Source: Rhizomicrobium palustre (GTDB lineage Bacteria > Pseudomonadota > Alphaproteobacteria > Micropepsales > Micropepsaceae). From it: DNA of 64,000 bases. The notes under the pieces are model-generated. The model ran no database searches. It saw nothing but the letters and a program-made list of their open reading frames with translations, and had not been told where the DNA came from. Positions within the stretch are counted from its first letter, which is position 1. Each line of letters starts with the position of its first letter. The position numbers were made by a program, and so were the translations under genes. Location: assembly GCF_011761565.1 (NCBI RefSeq), contig NZ_JAASRM010000001.1:4030139-4094138 (forward strand), read 5' to 3'. Positions 42,812 through 51,242 of the stretch are shown here, one piece after another.

Positions 42812-45067
42812 TTACAGGCTCGCGCTTGGTTGTTGCGGCTCTTCGGGTTCGCGCACGCGATCGACAGATTCAACCACATCGGTGACGCGCAAGGCGCCCT
42901 GGATGTTCTGCAGATGCACGACGTCGCGCACCACCACATCCACCTGGAAATCGAAAAAGAGCTCGTTTCGGGCGATGGTCTTCATGTTGAAGATATTGCC
43001 GCCGGCATTGCCGATGGCGGTCATCGCCGCCCCCAGCGAACCATTGGCGTTGCGCACCCGCACTTTCAAACGGGCGACGGAAGGCCCCATCTCGGCGGCG
43101 TGCGTGCCCCAGGCAACGTCCAGCCATTCGATGGATTTGTCGTTCTGGGCGCGCTCAAGCTCGGCACAGTCTATGGTGTGGATCACCGCGCCCTCGCCCG
43201 GCGCCATCAAACCGACGATACGATCGCCGGGCAGCGGATGGCAGCATTGGCCGAGTTTATAGGCGACGCCTTCGGTGAGACCGCGAATAGAGATACGCTT
43301 ACCTTCCACCGGCTGCTCCAAAAGCGCGCGCTTGCGCCGTTCGGGGTCCTGCTTCAGTTCGGGGTAAACCGCTTCCAAGACGTCACGCGCGCGCAACCCG
43401 CCATGGCCGATCTGCGCCATGACATCATCGACTTTGGAGACGCCGAGCTTCTTGGCGACGCCCTCCACCGCCTTATCGGTCAGCGGCAGATTCTCGTCGG
43501 CGAAAACCTTCTCCAGAATCTTGCGGCCGAACTTAATGTGCTCGCCGCGCTGCTGCTGGCGCAGGAATTTGCGGATTTCGTTGCGCGCCCGGCCGGTGAT
43601 GACGAATTGCTCCCAGAGCGGTGACGGGGTTTCGTCCTTGCCCGCGATGATCTCGACCTGATCGCCATTGCGTAAGGGGACATAGAGCGGCGCCGGAGCC
43701 CCATTCACCTTGGCCCCGAGGGTGCGGTGACCCAGATCGGTATGGACCTGATAGGCAAAGTCGATCGGCGTCGCCCCGCGCGGCAAAGGAATGAGATCGC
43801 CTTTGGGGGTGAAACAGAAAACCTGATCCTGGAACAGATTGAGCTTGGACTGCTCGAGAAATTCTTCCGCTGTCGAACCATTTTCGAGAAGATCGACCAT
43901 TTCGCGCAGCCATTCATAGCCGCGGTTTTCGCCGAACTCGCCCGGATCGGAATGGACATCGCGATAGCGCCAATGGGCGGCGATGCCGCGCTCGGCGACC
44001 TCGTGCATTTCCTTGGTGCGGATTTGGATTTCCACGCGCTGACGCTCCGGCCCGATAAGGGTCGTGTGCAGGGATTTGTAGCCGTTGGGCTTAGGTGTGG
44101 AGATGAAATCCTTAAAGCGGGCCGGGACCGCTTGCCAGGCCATGTGCAGAACGCCAAGCGAGCGATAGCAATCGGCCTCGTTGCGCACGATCACGCGGAA
44201 GGCGAAGATGTCCGAGAGCTGCTCGAAATTGATCTTCTTCTCTTGCAGCTTGCGCCAGATCGAAAATGGACGCTTGGAGCGGCCATAGACCCAGCAATCG
44301 ATGTTGTGCTCAGCGAGCTTGCGCTTGATGTGGTCGGACACGCGGTCGACCAGCTTGCCGCGCGAGGTATCAAGCCGCTCCAGCCGCGTGACGATGGATT
44401 TGCGCGCTTCGGGATAAAGCTCCTGGAAGGACAGATCCTCCAGCTCCTCGCGCATATGCTGCATGCCGATGCGGCCCGCCAGAGGGGCGTAGACGTCGAA
44501 GGTCTCCTGCGCGATGCGGCGGCGCTTTTCCGGCTTCTGGATGAAATGCAGGGTGCGCATGTTGTGCAGGCGGTCGGCGAGCTTGACCAGGAGCACGCGG
44601 ATATCGGCCGACATGGCCAGCATCAGCTTCCTGAAATTCTCGGCCTGTTTGGTGCGCTCGGAAAAGACCTCGAGGCCGGTCAGCTTGGTGACACCGTCCA
44701 CAAGATCGGCGATCTCCTTGCCGAAATTCTCCTGGATGTCCTCGTAGGTGGCGACGGTATCCTCGATAGTGTCGTGCAGCAGCGCCGTGGCGATAGACGC
44801 TTCGTCCAGCTTCAGCTCGGTGAGAATCGCGGCCACTTCCAGAGGGTGGGCGAAATAGGGATCGCCGGAGGCACGGAATTGCTTGCCGTGCGCCTTCATG
44901 GCGTAAACATACGCCTTATTCAGCAGCGCCTCACTGGCCTCGGGATCGTAGGCTTTGACCTTATCGACAAGATCGGTCTGCCGCATCAATTTGCGCCGCC
45001 CGCGCGGACGCGGCGGATTGAGCGAGACGACGTTATTCTTGTCTTCCGATTGGGGCGAAGCGGTCAT
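42812..45067 (-). CDS. rsh: Bifunctional (p)ppGpp synthetase/hydrolase
   Basis: Makes and degrades (p)ppGpp in the stringent response, 751 residues from the ATG at 45067. The HD hydrolase site is intact (HPLEVA His74, HD at 98-99, and DRLHNM). The synthetase domain has RFKDFISTPKPNGYKSLHTT and the EIQIRTKEMHEVAE motif. TGS, helical and ACT domains follow. Alternative starts exist at 45073 and at 44986 (MRQTDLVDKV), the latter being where most family members begin. It is downstream of rpoZ, the usual Alphaproteobacteria order, but separated by a terminator. Confidence 0.96.
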   Translation of the reverse strand: MTASPQSEDKNNVVSLNPPRPRGRRKLMRQTDLVDKVKAYDPEASEALLNKAYVYAMKAHGKQFRASGDPYFAHPLEVAAILTELKLDEASIATALLHDTIEDTVATYEDIQENFGKEIADLVDGVTKLTGLEVFSERTKQAENFRKLMLAMSADIRVLLVKLADRLHNMRTLHFIQKPEKRRRIAQETFDVYAPLAGRIGMQHMREELEDLSFQELYPEARKSIVTRLERLDTSRGKLVDRVSDHIKRKLAEHNIDCWVYGRSKRPFSIWRKLQEKKINFEQLSDIFAFRVIVRNEADCYRSLGVLHMAWQAVPARFKDFISTPKPNGYKSLHTTLIGPERQRVEIQIRTKEMHEVAERGIAAHWRYRDVHSDPGEFGENRGYEWLREMVDLLENGSTAEEFLEQSKLNLFQDQVFCFTPKGDLIPLPRGATPIDFAYQVHTDLGHRTLGAKVNGAPAPLYVPLRNGDQVEIIAGKDETPSPLWEQFVITGRARNEIRKFLRQQQRGEHIKFGRKILEKVFADENLPLTDKAVEGVAKKLGVSKVDDVMAQIGHGGLRARDVLEAVYPELKQDPERRKRALLEQPVEGKRISIRGLTEGVAYKLGQCCHPLPGDRIVGLMAPGEGAVIHTIDCAELERAQNDKSIEWLDVAWGTHAAEMGPSVARLKVRVRNANGSLGAAMTAIGNAGGNIFNMKTIARNELFFDFQVDVVVRDVVHLQNIQGALRVTDVVESVDRVREPEEPQQPSASL

Positions 45068-45199
45068 ACCCATATTATATAGGCACAAGATATTGCTTTG
45101 CGGAATTGATGTTGCCTCAGAGGCTTAAAAAAAGCCTCCGCGATGCCGTGAAACAGCAGGCGCCCGCGCAAATCGCGGATTATCCGAACCGCGATATGG

Positions 45200-45236
45200 C
45201 CAAAAATGCAAAAGGCCGGAGTCGCCCCCCGGCCTT
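45200..45236 (-). terminator. Terminator after rpoZ
   Basis: AAGGCCGG (45229-45236 on the transcript) and CCGGCCTT (45212-45219) form the stem, followed by TTGCATTTTT. It lies 24 bases past the rpoZ stop, so rsh probably needs its own promoter in 45070-45199. Confidence 0.8.
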
Positions 45237-45260
45237 CGCGTATCTCTGTATCGGCGAGAC

Positions 45261-45647
45261 TTACTCGTCGTAGTCCTCGACCGGCTCCGGCTGGGGCTCG
45301 GCGCGGCGCTGCGCTTCGCTGGTCAGGGCGCGCAGGAGCTCTTCTTCCGTCACCTGACGGAACGCGGGATCTTCGCGCGCATCGTCGGTATCGGGACGGG
45401 CTTCCTCCGGCTCATCGACTTCGGCATGCTTCTGCAGCGATTTGATGTGATCTTCGCGCAGATCTTCCGGCTTGAGCACCTCGGCAGCGATTTCGCGCAA
45501 AGCCACGACGGGGTTTTTGTCCCGATCGCGATCAACCATGGTGTCCGCTCCGCCGGAGAGCTGACGGGCGCGGAAAGCAGCCGACAGAACCAGATCAAAG
45601 CGGTTCGGAATCTTGTCTACGCAGTCTTCAACAGTGACGCGAGCCAT
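45261..45647 (-). CDS. rpoZ: DNA-directed RNA polymerase subunit omega
   Basis: Assembly chaperone of RNA polymerase, 128 residues, with the conserved start [20 protein letters not shown] and the [10 protein letters not shown] helix. The acidic C-terminal tail (about 60 residues) is longer than in E. coli but usual in Alphaproteobacteria. Upstream of rsh. Confidence 0.96.
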   Translation of the reverse strand: MARVTVEDCVDKIPNRFDLVLSAAFRARQLSGGADTMVDRDRDKNPVVALREIAAEVLKPEDLREDHIKSLQKHAEVDEPEEARPDTDDAREDPAFRQVTEEELLRALTSEAQRRAEPQPEPVEDYDE

Positions 45648-45726
45648 TCGCTATACCCTAACGTTTTCGGGAGGCCGGGGAACCTATAGGAAACGGCCAG
45701 CCGGGGCAAGCCCATGATTTTCGCCC

Positions 45727-46272
45727 TTATTCTGCCTGATTCCCGGCCTGAGCGGGGACAGAATTCCCGCCCTGACCCTGTAAAAGTGCCATTGCCCGGC
45801 GCCACGTCTCCCAAGCCTGGGCAGCCACCATCGCCACCACGAAAATGAGCCCGGCGTCGGTATAAAGCAGGACTGAGTCGGAGTGCGGCCCCATGGGGTC
45901 GCCGCCGAAGGTCTGCCGTGCCGCGTAGCGCAAGGCCAAAAGGCCCAGAAACAGCGCCATCCCGACCACGGAGGTTTTAGAGGTGATGGTGCCGGTCGCT
46001 GTATCGATCGAGAGCGTCTGATGGCTGGCGAGGACATAACCAAGCCCTGCCCCAACCACCGCACAGGCGGCGAAGATTGCCAGGTTGAGGCTGGTGAGCG
46101 CGGGCGGATGCAGCATCGCCAGCGCCAGAATGACCACAAGGAAAACGGGGCGAATCCACAGCTTGTTAGGCTTGAGCGGCCGCCCGCGCATGTTGCGCAC
46201 CATGCGCAAGGCTAAAAGCCCCAGGAAAACCCCTGGCCCGACATAAGAAACGTACCCGCTCGCCATAGCCAC
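45727..46272 (-). CDS. CcdC/DUF1453-like membrane protein
   Basis: A 181-residue integral membrane protein with about five helices. The segment RGRPLKPNKLWIRPVFLVVI resembles CcdC/DUF1453 (PF07301). Function unknown; in Bacillus a CcdC homologue sits by cytochrome c genes, but no such gene is near here. The C-terminus is hydrophilic and Gln-rich. Confidence 0.65.
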   Translation of the reverse strand: MAMASGYVSYVGPGVFLGLLALRMVRNMRGRPLKPNKLWIRPVFLVVILALAMLHPPALTSLNLAIFAACAVVGAGLGYVLASHQTLSIDTATGTITSKTSVVGMALFLGLLALRYAARQTFGGDPMGPHSDSVLLYTDAGLIFVVAMVAAQAWETWRRAMALLQGQGGNSVPAQAGNQAE

Positions 46273-46308
46273 CCCACTTGAACGCAGAGAAGCTTAGAGC
46301 AATTCGCA

Positions 46309-46704
46309 TCAGAAGGAAGCGCAGCCGCGTGTCTCAAATTGTAATACCGCTTCCTGATGAAAGCGCCGCTTGTAGGCGGCACGTACGGCCTCGAGCTTTT
46401 CCGATGCCGCCGTCGGAAGCACTACAATCAGGTGCTTGGATTTCTCACGCACGATGCCCTCAGCTCCACGCCACTGCCCGTTTGCCTCGAGCAAGGTGAA
46501 GCCATCCGGAAAACGCGGCGTGATCTCGGCATCGGCAAAGTTCTGCCATTCCCTCTCTGAGACCTCGCCGCCATCGCGCATACCGCGTCCAAAAAAAATA
46601 TCAGCCTTTACCATGGCGCGTTCACCAAGCGGACATTGAGACTCAGACACGCCAGCGCAGCCGGCCACAATAGATGCCAAAAACAACAGCGCCAAACACC
46701 GCAT
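46309..46704 (-). CDS. DUF3574-like lipoprotein
   Basis: A 131-residue protein with a lipobox (VAGC) at the end of the signal peptide: MRCLALLFLASIVAGCAG. The start at 46704 has GGAGG five bases upstream. The mature part contains FFGRGMRDGGEVSEREWQNF, typical of DUF3574 (PF12098). Function unknown. Confidence 0.75.
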   Translation of the reverse strand: MRCLALLFLASIVAGCAGVSESQCPLGERAMVKADIFFGRGMRDGGEVSEREWQNFADAEITPRFPDGFTLLEANGQWRGAEGIVREKSKHLIVVLPTAASEKLEAVRAAYKRRFHQEAVLQFETRGCASF

Positions 46705-46805
46705 CACGTCCTCCAAAGGTGAATCATATGTCACCGAACCCGATTCCTGAACATTCCCTAAAGTATTGAATTGTCTATAATTTGTCCCCGGCTCCGAGGT
46801 ACGCG

Positions 46806-46820
46806 TTTACTTCTCATTAA
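46806..46820 (+). promoter_or_regulatory. Possible CtrA box upstream of sciP
   Basis: TTTA-N7-TTAA (46806-46820) is one mismatch from the CtrA consensus TTAA-N7-TTAA. Three GANTC (CcrM methylation) sites also lie upstream: 46721, 46742 and 46849. A TATAAT at 46776 could be a -10 box. Confidence 0.35.
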
Positions 46821-46885
46821 GGGGTGGAGCGCAGCCTTGAACGCGTTCGAGTCACGCGCGTTTGCGTACAGAAGGAGACATGCGT

Positions 46886-47164
46886 ATGTCCCAACAAGGC
46901 CGGTACCGGGGGGGAAAAGCCAAAGAGTTCACTATCGGTCACATCACCATGGCCGATCTTCCGCCTCGCGATACCGTGCGCTGGGTATCCAGCCGCAAAG
47001 CCACTGTGGTGGAGGCGGTGCAATGCGGTGTCATCACCCTTGCCGATGCCTGCAGCCGCTATGCTCTGTCGCTAGAGGAATTCCTCTCCTGGCAGCGCGC
47101 GTTGGAACAGGGCGGCACACCGGGATTGCGCGCGACCAATCCAGCCAAGCCGAAGGAGCATTAG
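46886..47164 (+). CDS. sciP: CtrA inhibitor SciP (DUF1153)
   Basis: A 92-residue helix-turn-helix protein. In Caulobacter SciP binds CtrA and blocks transcription of cell-cycle genes. The sequence TMADLPPRDTVRWVSSRKATVVEAV followed by ADACSRYALSLEEFLSWQRAL is diagnostic of DUF1153. The ATG at 46886 has AAGGAG eight bases upstream; the ATG at 46880 is the alternative but only two bases from it. Its presence indicates a CtrA regulatory network. Confidence 0.92.
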   Translation: MSQQGRYRGGKAKEFTIGHITMADLPPRDTVRWVSSRKATVVEAVQCGVITLADACSRYALSLEEFLSWQRALEQGGTPGLRATNPAKPKEH

Positions 47165-47209
47165 CTGAAGGCTAAGCCGAGGAACACGAGGTGTCAGCGC
47201 CCTTCCCCA

Positions 47210-47701
47210 TCAGGAGAGGCGCTGAACCGCGTCACGCTCTTTCGAAGGCAGTGCCGACAGTAATTGCGACAGAGGCACCCGTGAAACGGGATGACGCCAA
47301 TCCGGCGCGATATCGCTGAGCGGCACCAGCACAAAAGCGCGCTCGCTCAGACGCGGATGCGGCAGCACAGGCCAGTCCGTCTCGATGCGCTCATCATAAG
47401 CAAGTAGATCGAGATCAAGTGTGCGTGGGCCATTCACATGCGCACGCACCCTTCCAAACCTCTCTTCCACAGCATGCAGCAGCGTGAGCAACGATGCTGG
47501 ATCACGCTCTGTTGCGATCTCTGCCACGGCATTGACGTAAGGTGGATCAGCGGGATCCGGCCAAGCGGGTGTGCGGTATAATGCTGAAACCTTCAGCACG
47601 CGAACACTTTGGGCAGCGAGTTCCTTCAGCGCAGCTTTCAGCGTGACATGCGGCTCACCCACCGAAGAGTCGAGGTTCGCGCCGAGTGCAATCAATATCA
47701 T
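47210..47701 (-). CDS. folK: 6-hydroxymethyl-7,8-dihydropterin pyrophosphokinase
   Basis: Folate pathway enzyme that pyrophosphorylates dihydropterin, 163 residues. Motifs: LGANLDSSVGEP start, and VNGPRTLDLDLLAY with the Mg-binding Asp pair. Normal length. It is divergent to the NYN gene. Confidence 0.95.
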   Translation of the reverse strand: MILIALGANLDSSVGEPHVTLKAALKELAAQSVRVLKVSALYRTPAWPDPADPPYVNAVAEIATERDPASLLTLLHAVEERFGRVRAHVNGPRTLDLDLLAYDERIETDWPVLPHPRLSERAFVLVPLSDIAPDWRHPVSRVPLSQLLSALPSKERDAVQRLS

Positions 47702-47799
47702 ACCTATCCTGCCTTGCGCCGCACCGCGGTTGGTTTAGAACTTGAAGCCGGGCCACGGGGGATTTGCCCGCTCGGTCGTTTATTTTTACGGAGGTTATT

Positions 47800-48372
47800 A
47801 TGCTGTTCTATCCGCAAGAGAAACTAGCGCTCTTCATTGACGGTGCCAATTTGTATGGCGCCGCGAAAGGGCTGCAATTCGATATCGATTACAAGCGGCT
47901 TCTGGAACTCTTCGCCCGCAAGGGAATATTGGTGCGCGCCTTCTATTACACCGCCGTCGCTGAGGATCAGGAATTCTCGCCTCTGCGTCCGCTAGTGGAT
48001 TGGCTCGACTACAACGGCTTCTCGGTCGTGACCAAACCGCTCAAGGAATTCACGGACGCGCAAGGCCGCCGCCGCGTGAAGGGCAACATGGATATCGAAC
48101 TTGCCATCGATGTGATGGAGATGAGCGATCAGGTGGATCACATCGTGATCTTCTCGGGCGATGGCGATTTCCGCCGCCTGGTGGAAGCTGCCCAGCGCAA
48201 GGGACGCCGCGTCAGCGTGGTTTCCACAATCCGCACCCAGCCTCCGATGGTCTCCGACGAATTACGACGTCAAGCCGATAATTTCATCGAACTCGATGAA
48301 CTCAAGGCCTTGATCATGCGTGAAGGCGGCATGCGCAGCGCCCATTCCATGAATGAGCAAGTGGCGCCGTAA
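47800..48372 (+). CDS. NYN-domain (LabA/DUF88) protein
   Basis: A 190-residue PIN-like NYN domain protein. Conserved acidic residues are in FIDGANLYG, KGNMDIELAIDVM and IFSGDGDFRRLVE, the metal site of this predicted RNase family. The start ATG at 47800 has GGAGG upstream. The cellular substrate is unknown. It is upstream of the uracil-DNA glycosylase gene. Confidence 0.9.
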   Translation: MLFYPQEKLALFIDGANLYGAAKGLQFDIDYKRLLELFARKGILVRAFYYTAVAEDQEFSPLRPLVDWLDYNGFSVVTKPLKEFTDAQGRRRVKGNMDIELAIDVMEMSDQVDHIVIFSGDGDFRRLVEAAQRKGRRVSVVSTIRTQPPMVSDELRRQADNFIELDELKALIMREGGMRSAHSMNEQVAP

Positions 48373-48478
48373 TTCGCGCCAAATTTGATTTTCTTTTGCG
48401 CGCGGCGGAAAAATTTCTTCACCTCCAGAAGGAGAAATTTCGCTGGAAGGCTCAGCGCCTTGGCCTATAACATTTGTT

Positions 48479-49111
48479 ATGACCTTGGAACCGCCGCGTG
48501 ACTGCCGCCTCTGCCCTCGCCTCGCCGCCTTTCGCGATGAGAACGCAGAAAACTATCCTGATTTCTATAATGGCCCGGTGCCGAGCTTCGGCAAATCCGA
48601 TGCGCGGCTGCTGATCGTTGGCCTTGCGCCTGGCCTTAAAGGCGCCAATCGCACTGGTCGCCCATTCACTGGCGATTACGCGGGCGACCTTTTGTATAAA
48701 ATGCTGCTGAAGCATGGCCTCGCCACAGGCCGCTATGAGCAGCGTCCCGATGACGGCATGAAGCTGACCGGCTGCACCATCACCAATGCGGTGCGCTGCG
48801 TGCCGCCTGAGAACAAGCCGCTGCCGTACGAAACCAAGACCTGCAGGCGTTTTTTGATCGCGCAGATCGAAGCGATGCAGAATCTGAGGGCGATTTTGAC
48901 GCTCGGCAAAGTCTCACATGACAGCGTTTGCGACACGCTGGGGCTGAAGAAATCGCAATATCCCTTCAAGCACGGCGCGGCTTATAAGGTCGACGATGTC
49001 ACGCTGGTGTCGAGCTATCACTGCTCGCGCTACAACACGAATACGGGCGTGTTGACAGAAGCGATGTTCGAAAGCGTGATCAAACTCGCGAAGAAGGCGG
49101 CGCTGGGATAA
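48479..49111 (+). CDS. Uracil-DNA glycosylase, family 5 (UDGb-like)
   Basis: Removes uracil (and probably hypoxanthine) from DNA. A 210-residue protein with 4Fe-4S ligands Cys9, Cys12, Cys107 and Cys122, and motif A GLAPGLKGANRTGRPFTGDY, typical of family 5, which lacks the catalytic Asp of other UDGs. Motif B is the HCSRYN segment near residue 181. Normal length. Alone on its strand after the NYN gene. Confidence 0.88.
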   Translation: MTLEPPRDCRLCPRLAAFRDENAENYPDFYNGPVPSFGKSDARLLIVGLAPGLKGANRTGRPFTGDYAGDLLYKMLLKHGLATGRYEQRPDDGMKLTGCTITNAVRCVPPENKPLPYETKTCRRFLIAQIEAMQNLRAILTLGKVSHDSVCDTLGLKKSQYPFKHGAAYKVDDVTLVSSYHCSRYNTNTGVLTEAMFESVIKLAKKAALG

Positions 49112-49122
49112 GGGCGCTTAAA

Positions 49123-49155
49123 AATGGATGGCCGGGTCAAGCCCGGCCATGACGA
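49123..49155. repeat. Short palindromic repeat, copy B4
   Basis: GGCCGGGTCAAGCCCGGCC with flanking GGAT and ATGACG, between two convergent genes. Nearly identical to B1. Confidence 0.75.
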
Positions 49156-49173
49156 GATGGATAGGGCTGACTG

Positions 49174-49539
49174 CTATTCAGCCTTTTGCGGTGCGGCTTT
49201 TTCCGTCCACTGGTCATAGGCTTCCACGGCTTGCGCGGCGTACATCACCGAAGGACCAGCCCCCATATAGATCGCGGTTGCGACCGTCTCCATCACCTCT
49301 TCACGGCTGGCGCCATATTTACGCGCGGATTCGGCATGAAAGGCGATGCAGGGATCGCAGCGCGTGGCGACCGCAATGCCGAGCGCAATCAGTTCCTTGG
49401 TCTTGGAATCCAGCGCCTTGGGCGTGATCGCTGCCCCGGCCATGGCGCCGAAGGCCTTCATCACATCGGGAATACCGCCGCGCAATTCCTTGGTGAGACC
49501 GGTCATCTCAGCTGCGATGTGGGGCCAATCCTTGAACAT
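49174..49539 (-). CDS. AhpD-like carboxymuconolactone decarboxylase family protein
   Basis: A 121-residue alpha-helical protein with CDPCIAFH, the CxxC-x3-H redox motif of the AhpD/CMD family (Cys61 and Cys64). Such proteins act as alkylhydroperoxidases. The promoter is overlain by two palindromes (49547-49564 and 49567-49586), suggesting tight, inducible control. Confidence 0.85.
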   Translation of the reverse strand: MFKDWPHIAAEMTGLTKELRGGIPDVMKAFGAMAGAAITPKALDSKTKELIALGIAVATRCDPCIAFHAESARKYGASREEVMETVATAIYMGAGPSVMYAAQAVEAYDQWTEKAAPQKAE

Positions 49540-49546
49540 GCATAAT

Positions 49547-49564
49547 ACTCCGTTGGAACGGAGT
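49547..49564. promoter_or_regulatory. Palindrome near the AhpD-like gene transcription start
   Basis: ACTCCGTT (49547-49554), GG spacer, AACGGAGT (49557-49564). It covers the expected transcription start, a classical repressor position. Confidence 0.5.
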
Positions 49565-49566
49565 GT

Positions 49567-49594
49567 ATATTAGAGTTTTCTAATATGTTTTCAA
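49567..49594 (-). promoter_or_regulatory. Promoter with overlapping palindrome, AhpD-like gene
   Basis: On the minus strand, TTGAAA (49589-49594) and TAATAT (49567-49572) are 16 bases apart. The -10 lies within the perfect inverted repeat ATATTAGA-GTTT-TCTAATAT (49567-49586). Confidence 0.6.
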
Positions 49595-49613
49595 GAGGCG
49601 AAGCGCCGCGGGT

Positions 49614-50288
49614 TCAGCCGCTGTAGCGCTCTTCCTTCCAGGGATCGCCTTCATTGTGATAACCGCGCACTTCCCAGAAGCCGGGCTGATCAATGGCGGA
49701 AAACTCGATCCGGGTCACCCATTTGGCGCTTTTCCAGAGATACCAATCCGGAATGATCACCCGCACCGGACCGCCATGCTCGCGGGATATCGGCGCCCCC
49801 TCCCAACTGTGGGCGAGGAGCACGTTGCCTTCGGCGAAGACATCGAGCTTCACATTGGTGGTGTAGCCGTCATAGGCGGTGAAGAGCACATGCCGCGCGT
49901 CGGCTTTCGGCTTGACGATATCGAGCAGGGTTTTAGCTGAAACACCACGCCAGTGATTGTCATAGCGGCTCCATTGCGTGACGCAGTGGATGTCGGAGAC
50001 GAAATCCTCCTGCGGCAGCGCCATGAATTCGGGCAGCGTGAAGACGGCGGGATTTTCCACCGCCCCGCCGATGCGCAGACGCCAGCGATCCGGGGCGACA
50101 TCGGGCTGAGCGCCCAAATCCAGCACCGGCCAGTTCTTCACCTCACGCTGGCCGGGCGGCAGACGGTTGACATGCCCAAGATCAGGCCGCCCCGTGATCA
50201 ACCGCTTATCGGAGGCCCATTGCTCCTTGGAGCGAATGAGCTTGTCTTTGATTCCTTTAAGGAAATCAGATGGTTCGCCGTCAGACAT
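49614..50288 (-). CDS. Sulfite-oxidase-like molybdopterin oxidoreductase
   Basis: A 224-residue cytoplasmic-type molybdenum enzyme of the sulfite oxidase superfamily. The molybdenum-binding cysteine is Cys102 (DIHCVTQWSRYD). The HGGPVRVIIPDWYLWKSAKW region follows. No signal peptide is seen, unlike MsrP. The substrate is unknown. Confidence 0.88.
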   Translation of the reverse strand: MSDGEPSDFLKGIKDKLIRSKEQWASDKRLITGRPDLGHVNRLPPGQREVKNWPVLDLGAQPDVAPDRWRLRIGGAVENPAVFTLPEFMALPQEDFVSDIHCVTQWSRYDNHWRGVSAKTLLDIVKPKADARHVLFTAYDGYTTNVKLDVFAEGNVLLAHSWEGAPISREHGGPVRVIIPDWYLWKSAKWVTRIEFSAIDQPGFWEVRGYHNEGDPWKEERYSG

Positions 50289-50349
50289 GGAAGCATTCTA
50301 AAGCGGCGAAGCACAAATGGCGAGGGCGTAGAGAAGCTCCACTCCATCA

Positions 50350-50555
50350 ACCCTCCCCCTGAGGGAGGGTCGAAAAACGCTCGCGTTTTTCGGGGAGGGG
50401 TTAGTCGAGACCTATTCGATCTGACTGGCAATAAAAGTGGCCGCGTCTGCCGTTTGGCGCATTTGGGACAGGTTCTCGGAGGCTACGACATACCCCTCCC
50501 CGAAATTTCGCTCGCTCCGCTCACAAAAATTTCGACCCTCCCTCAAGGGGAGGGT
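50350..50555. repeat. Palindromic repeat, copy C3, with internal spacer
   Basis: Left arm CCCTCCCCCTGAGGGAGGG with GTCGAAAAACGCTCGCG and GTTTTTCGGGGAGGGG; right arm CCCCTCCCCGAAATTTCG to CCCTCCCTCAAGGGGAGGG. The intervening 80 bases (50413-50490) translate on the minus strand as VVASENLSQMRQTADAATF then IASQIE, stop, which is protein-like. It fills the gap upstream of smpB's stop codon. Confidence 0.7.
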
Positions 50556-50566
50556 AAAAATAAACC

Positions 50567-51043
50567 TTATCCCTTGTCCCGCATCAGACGCGCCTTATCG
50601 CGGGCCCAATCGCGCTGCTTTTCGGTTTCGCGCTTATCGTGCAGCTTCTTGCCCTTTGCGATGCCGAGTTCGATTTTCGCGATGCCCTTCAAATTGAAAT
50701 AGAGCTTCAGCGGAATGAGGGTCAGGCCTTCGCGCTGCACGGCGATGGAGAGCTTCTTGGCTTCCGCCTTATGCACCAGCAATTTACGGACGCGCTTGGG
50801 CTCATGGCCGAAACGGTTGGCGTGGCTGTATTCGGGAAAATTGGCGTTGATCAGCCAGATCTCGCCATCTTTGGCCTGGGCATAGGATTCCGCAATCGTG
50901 GCGCGGCCGGTGCGCAACGACTTCACTTCCGAGCCCATCAGCTGAATCCCCGCCTCGAACGCAGACGAGATGGCGTAGGAAAAATGGGCCTTGCGATTTT
51001 CCGCGACGATCTTGCGGTCGTCGTCTTTCTTCTTCTTGGCCAC
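50567..51043 (-). CDS. smpB: SsrA-binding protein
   Basis: Delivers tmRNA to stalled ribosomes for trans-translation, 158 residues. Motifs: [20 protein letters not shown] with GSEVKSLR, then the basic C-terminal tail [20 protein letters not shown]. Normal length. It follows dapA, the usual Alphaproteobacteria order. The ssrA gene was not seen in the window. Confidence 0.97.
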   Translation of the reverse strand: MAKKKKDDDRKIVAENRKAHFSYAISSAFEAGIQLMGSEVKSLRTGRATIAESYAQAKDGEIWLINANFPEYSHANRFGHEPKRVRKLLVHKAEAKKLSIAVQREGLTLIPLKLYFNLKGIAKIELGIAKGKKLHDKRETEKQRDWARDKARLMRDKG

Positions 51044-51090
51044 GAGGGGCTCCTGATCAAACCGCTATTATATAGGGAGCATATGAAACA

Positions 51091-51231
51091 TGTCATCCCG
51101 GGCGAGCAGTGACGCGTAAGCGGCGCTGAGAGACCCGGGACCCACCCGGTCATCTCTTAAGCGGAGACGTGGGTCCCGGATCGCGCCCAAGTGCGTACGA
51201 AACGACCTCGCTGGGCGCGTCCGGGATGACA
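51091..51231. repeat. Dispersed nested palindromic repeat, copy A4
   Basis: Outer ends TGTCATCCCGG (51091-51101) and CCGGGATGACA (51221-51231). Inner pair CCCGGGACCCACC and ACGTGGGTCCCGGATCGCGC. It lies in the dapA-smpB gap. Confidence 0.88.
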
Positions 51232-51242
51232 GTAGTGCTGCC

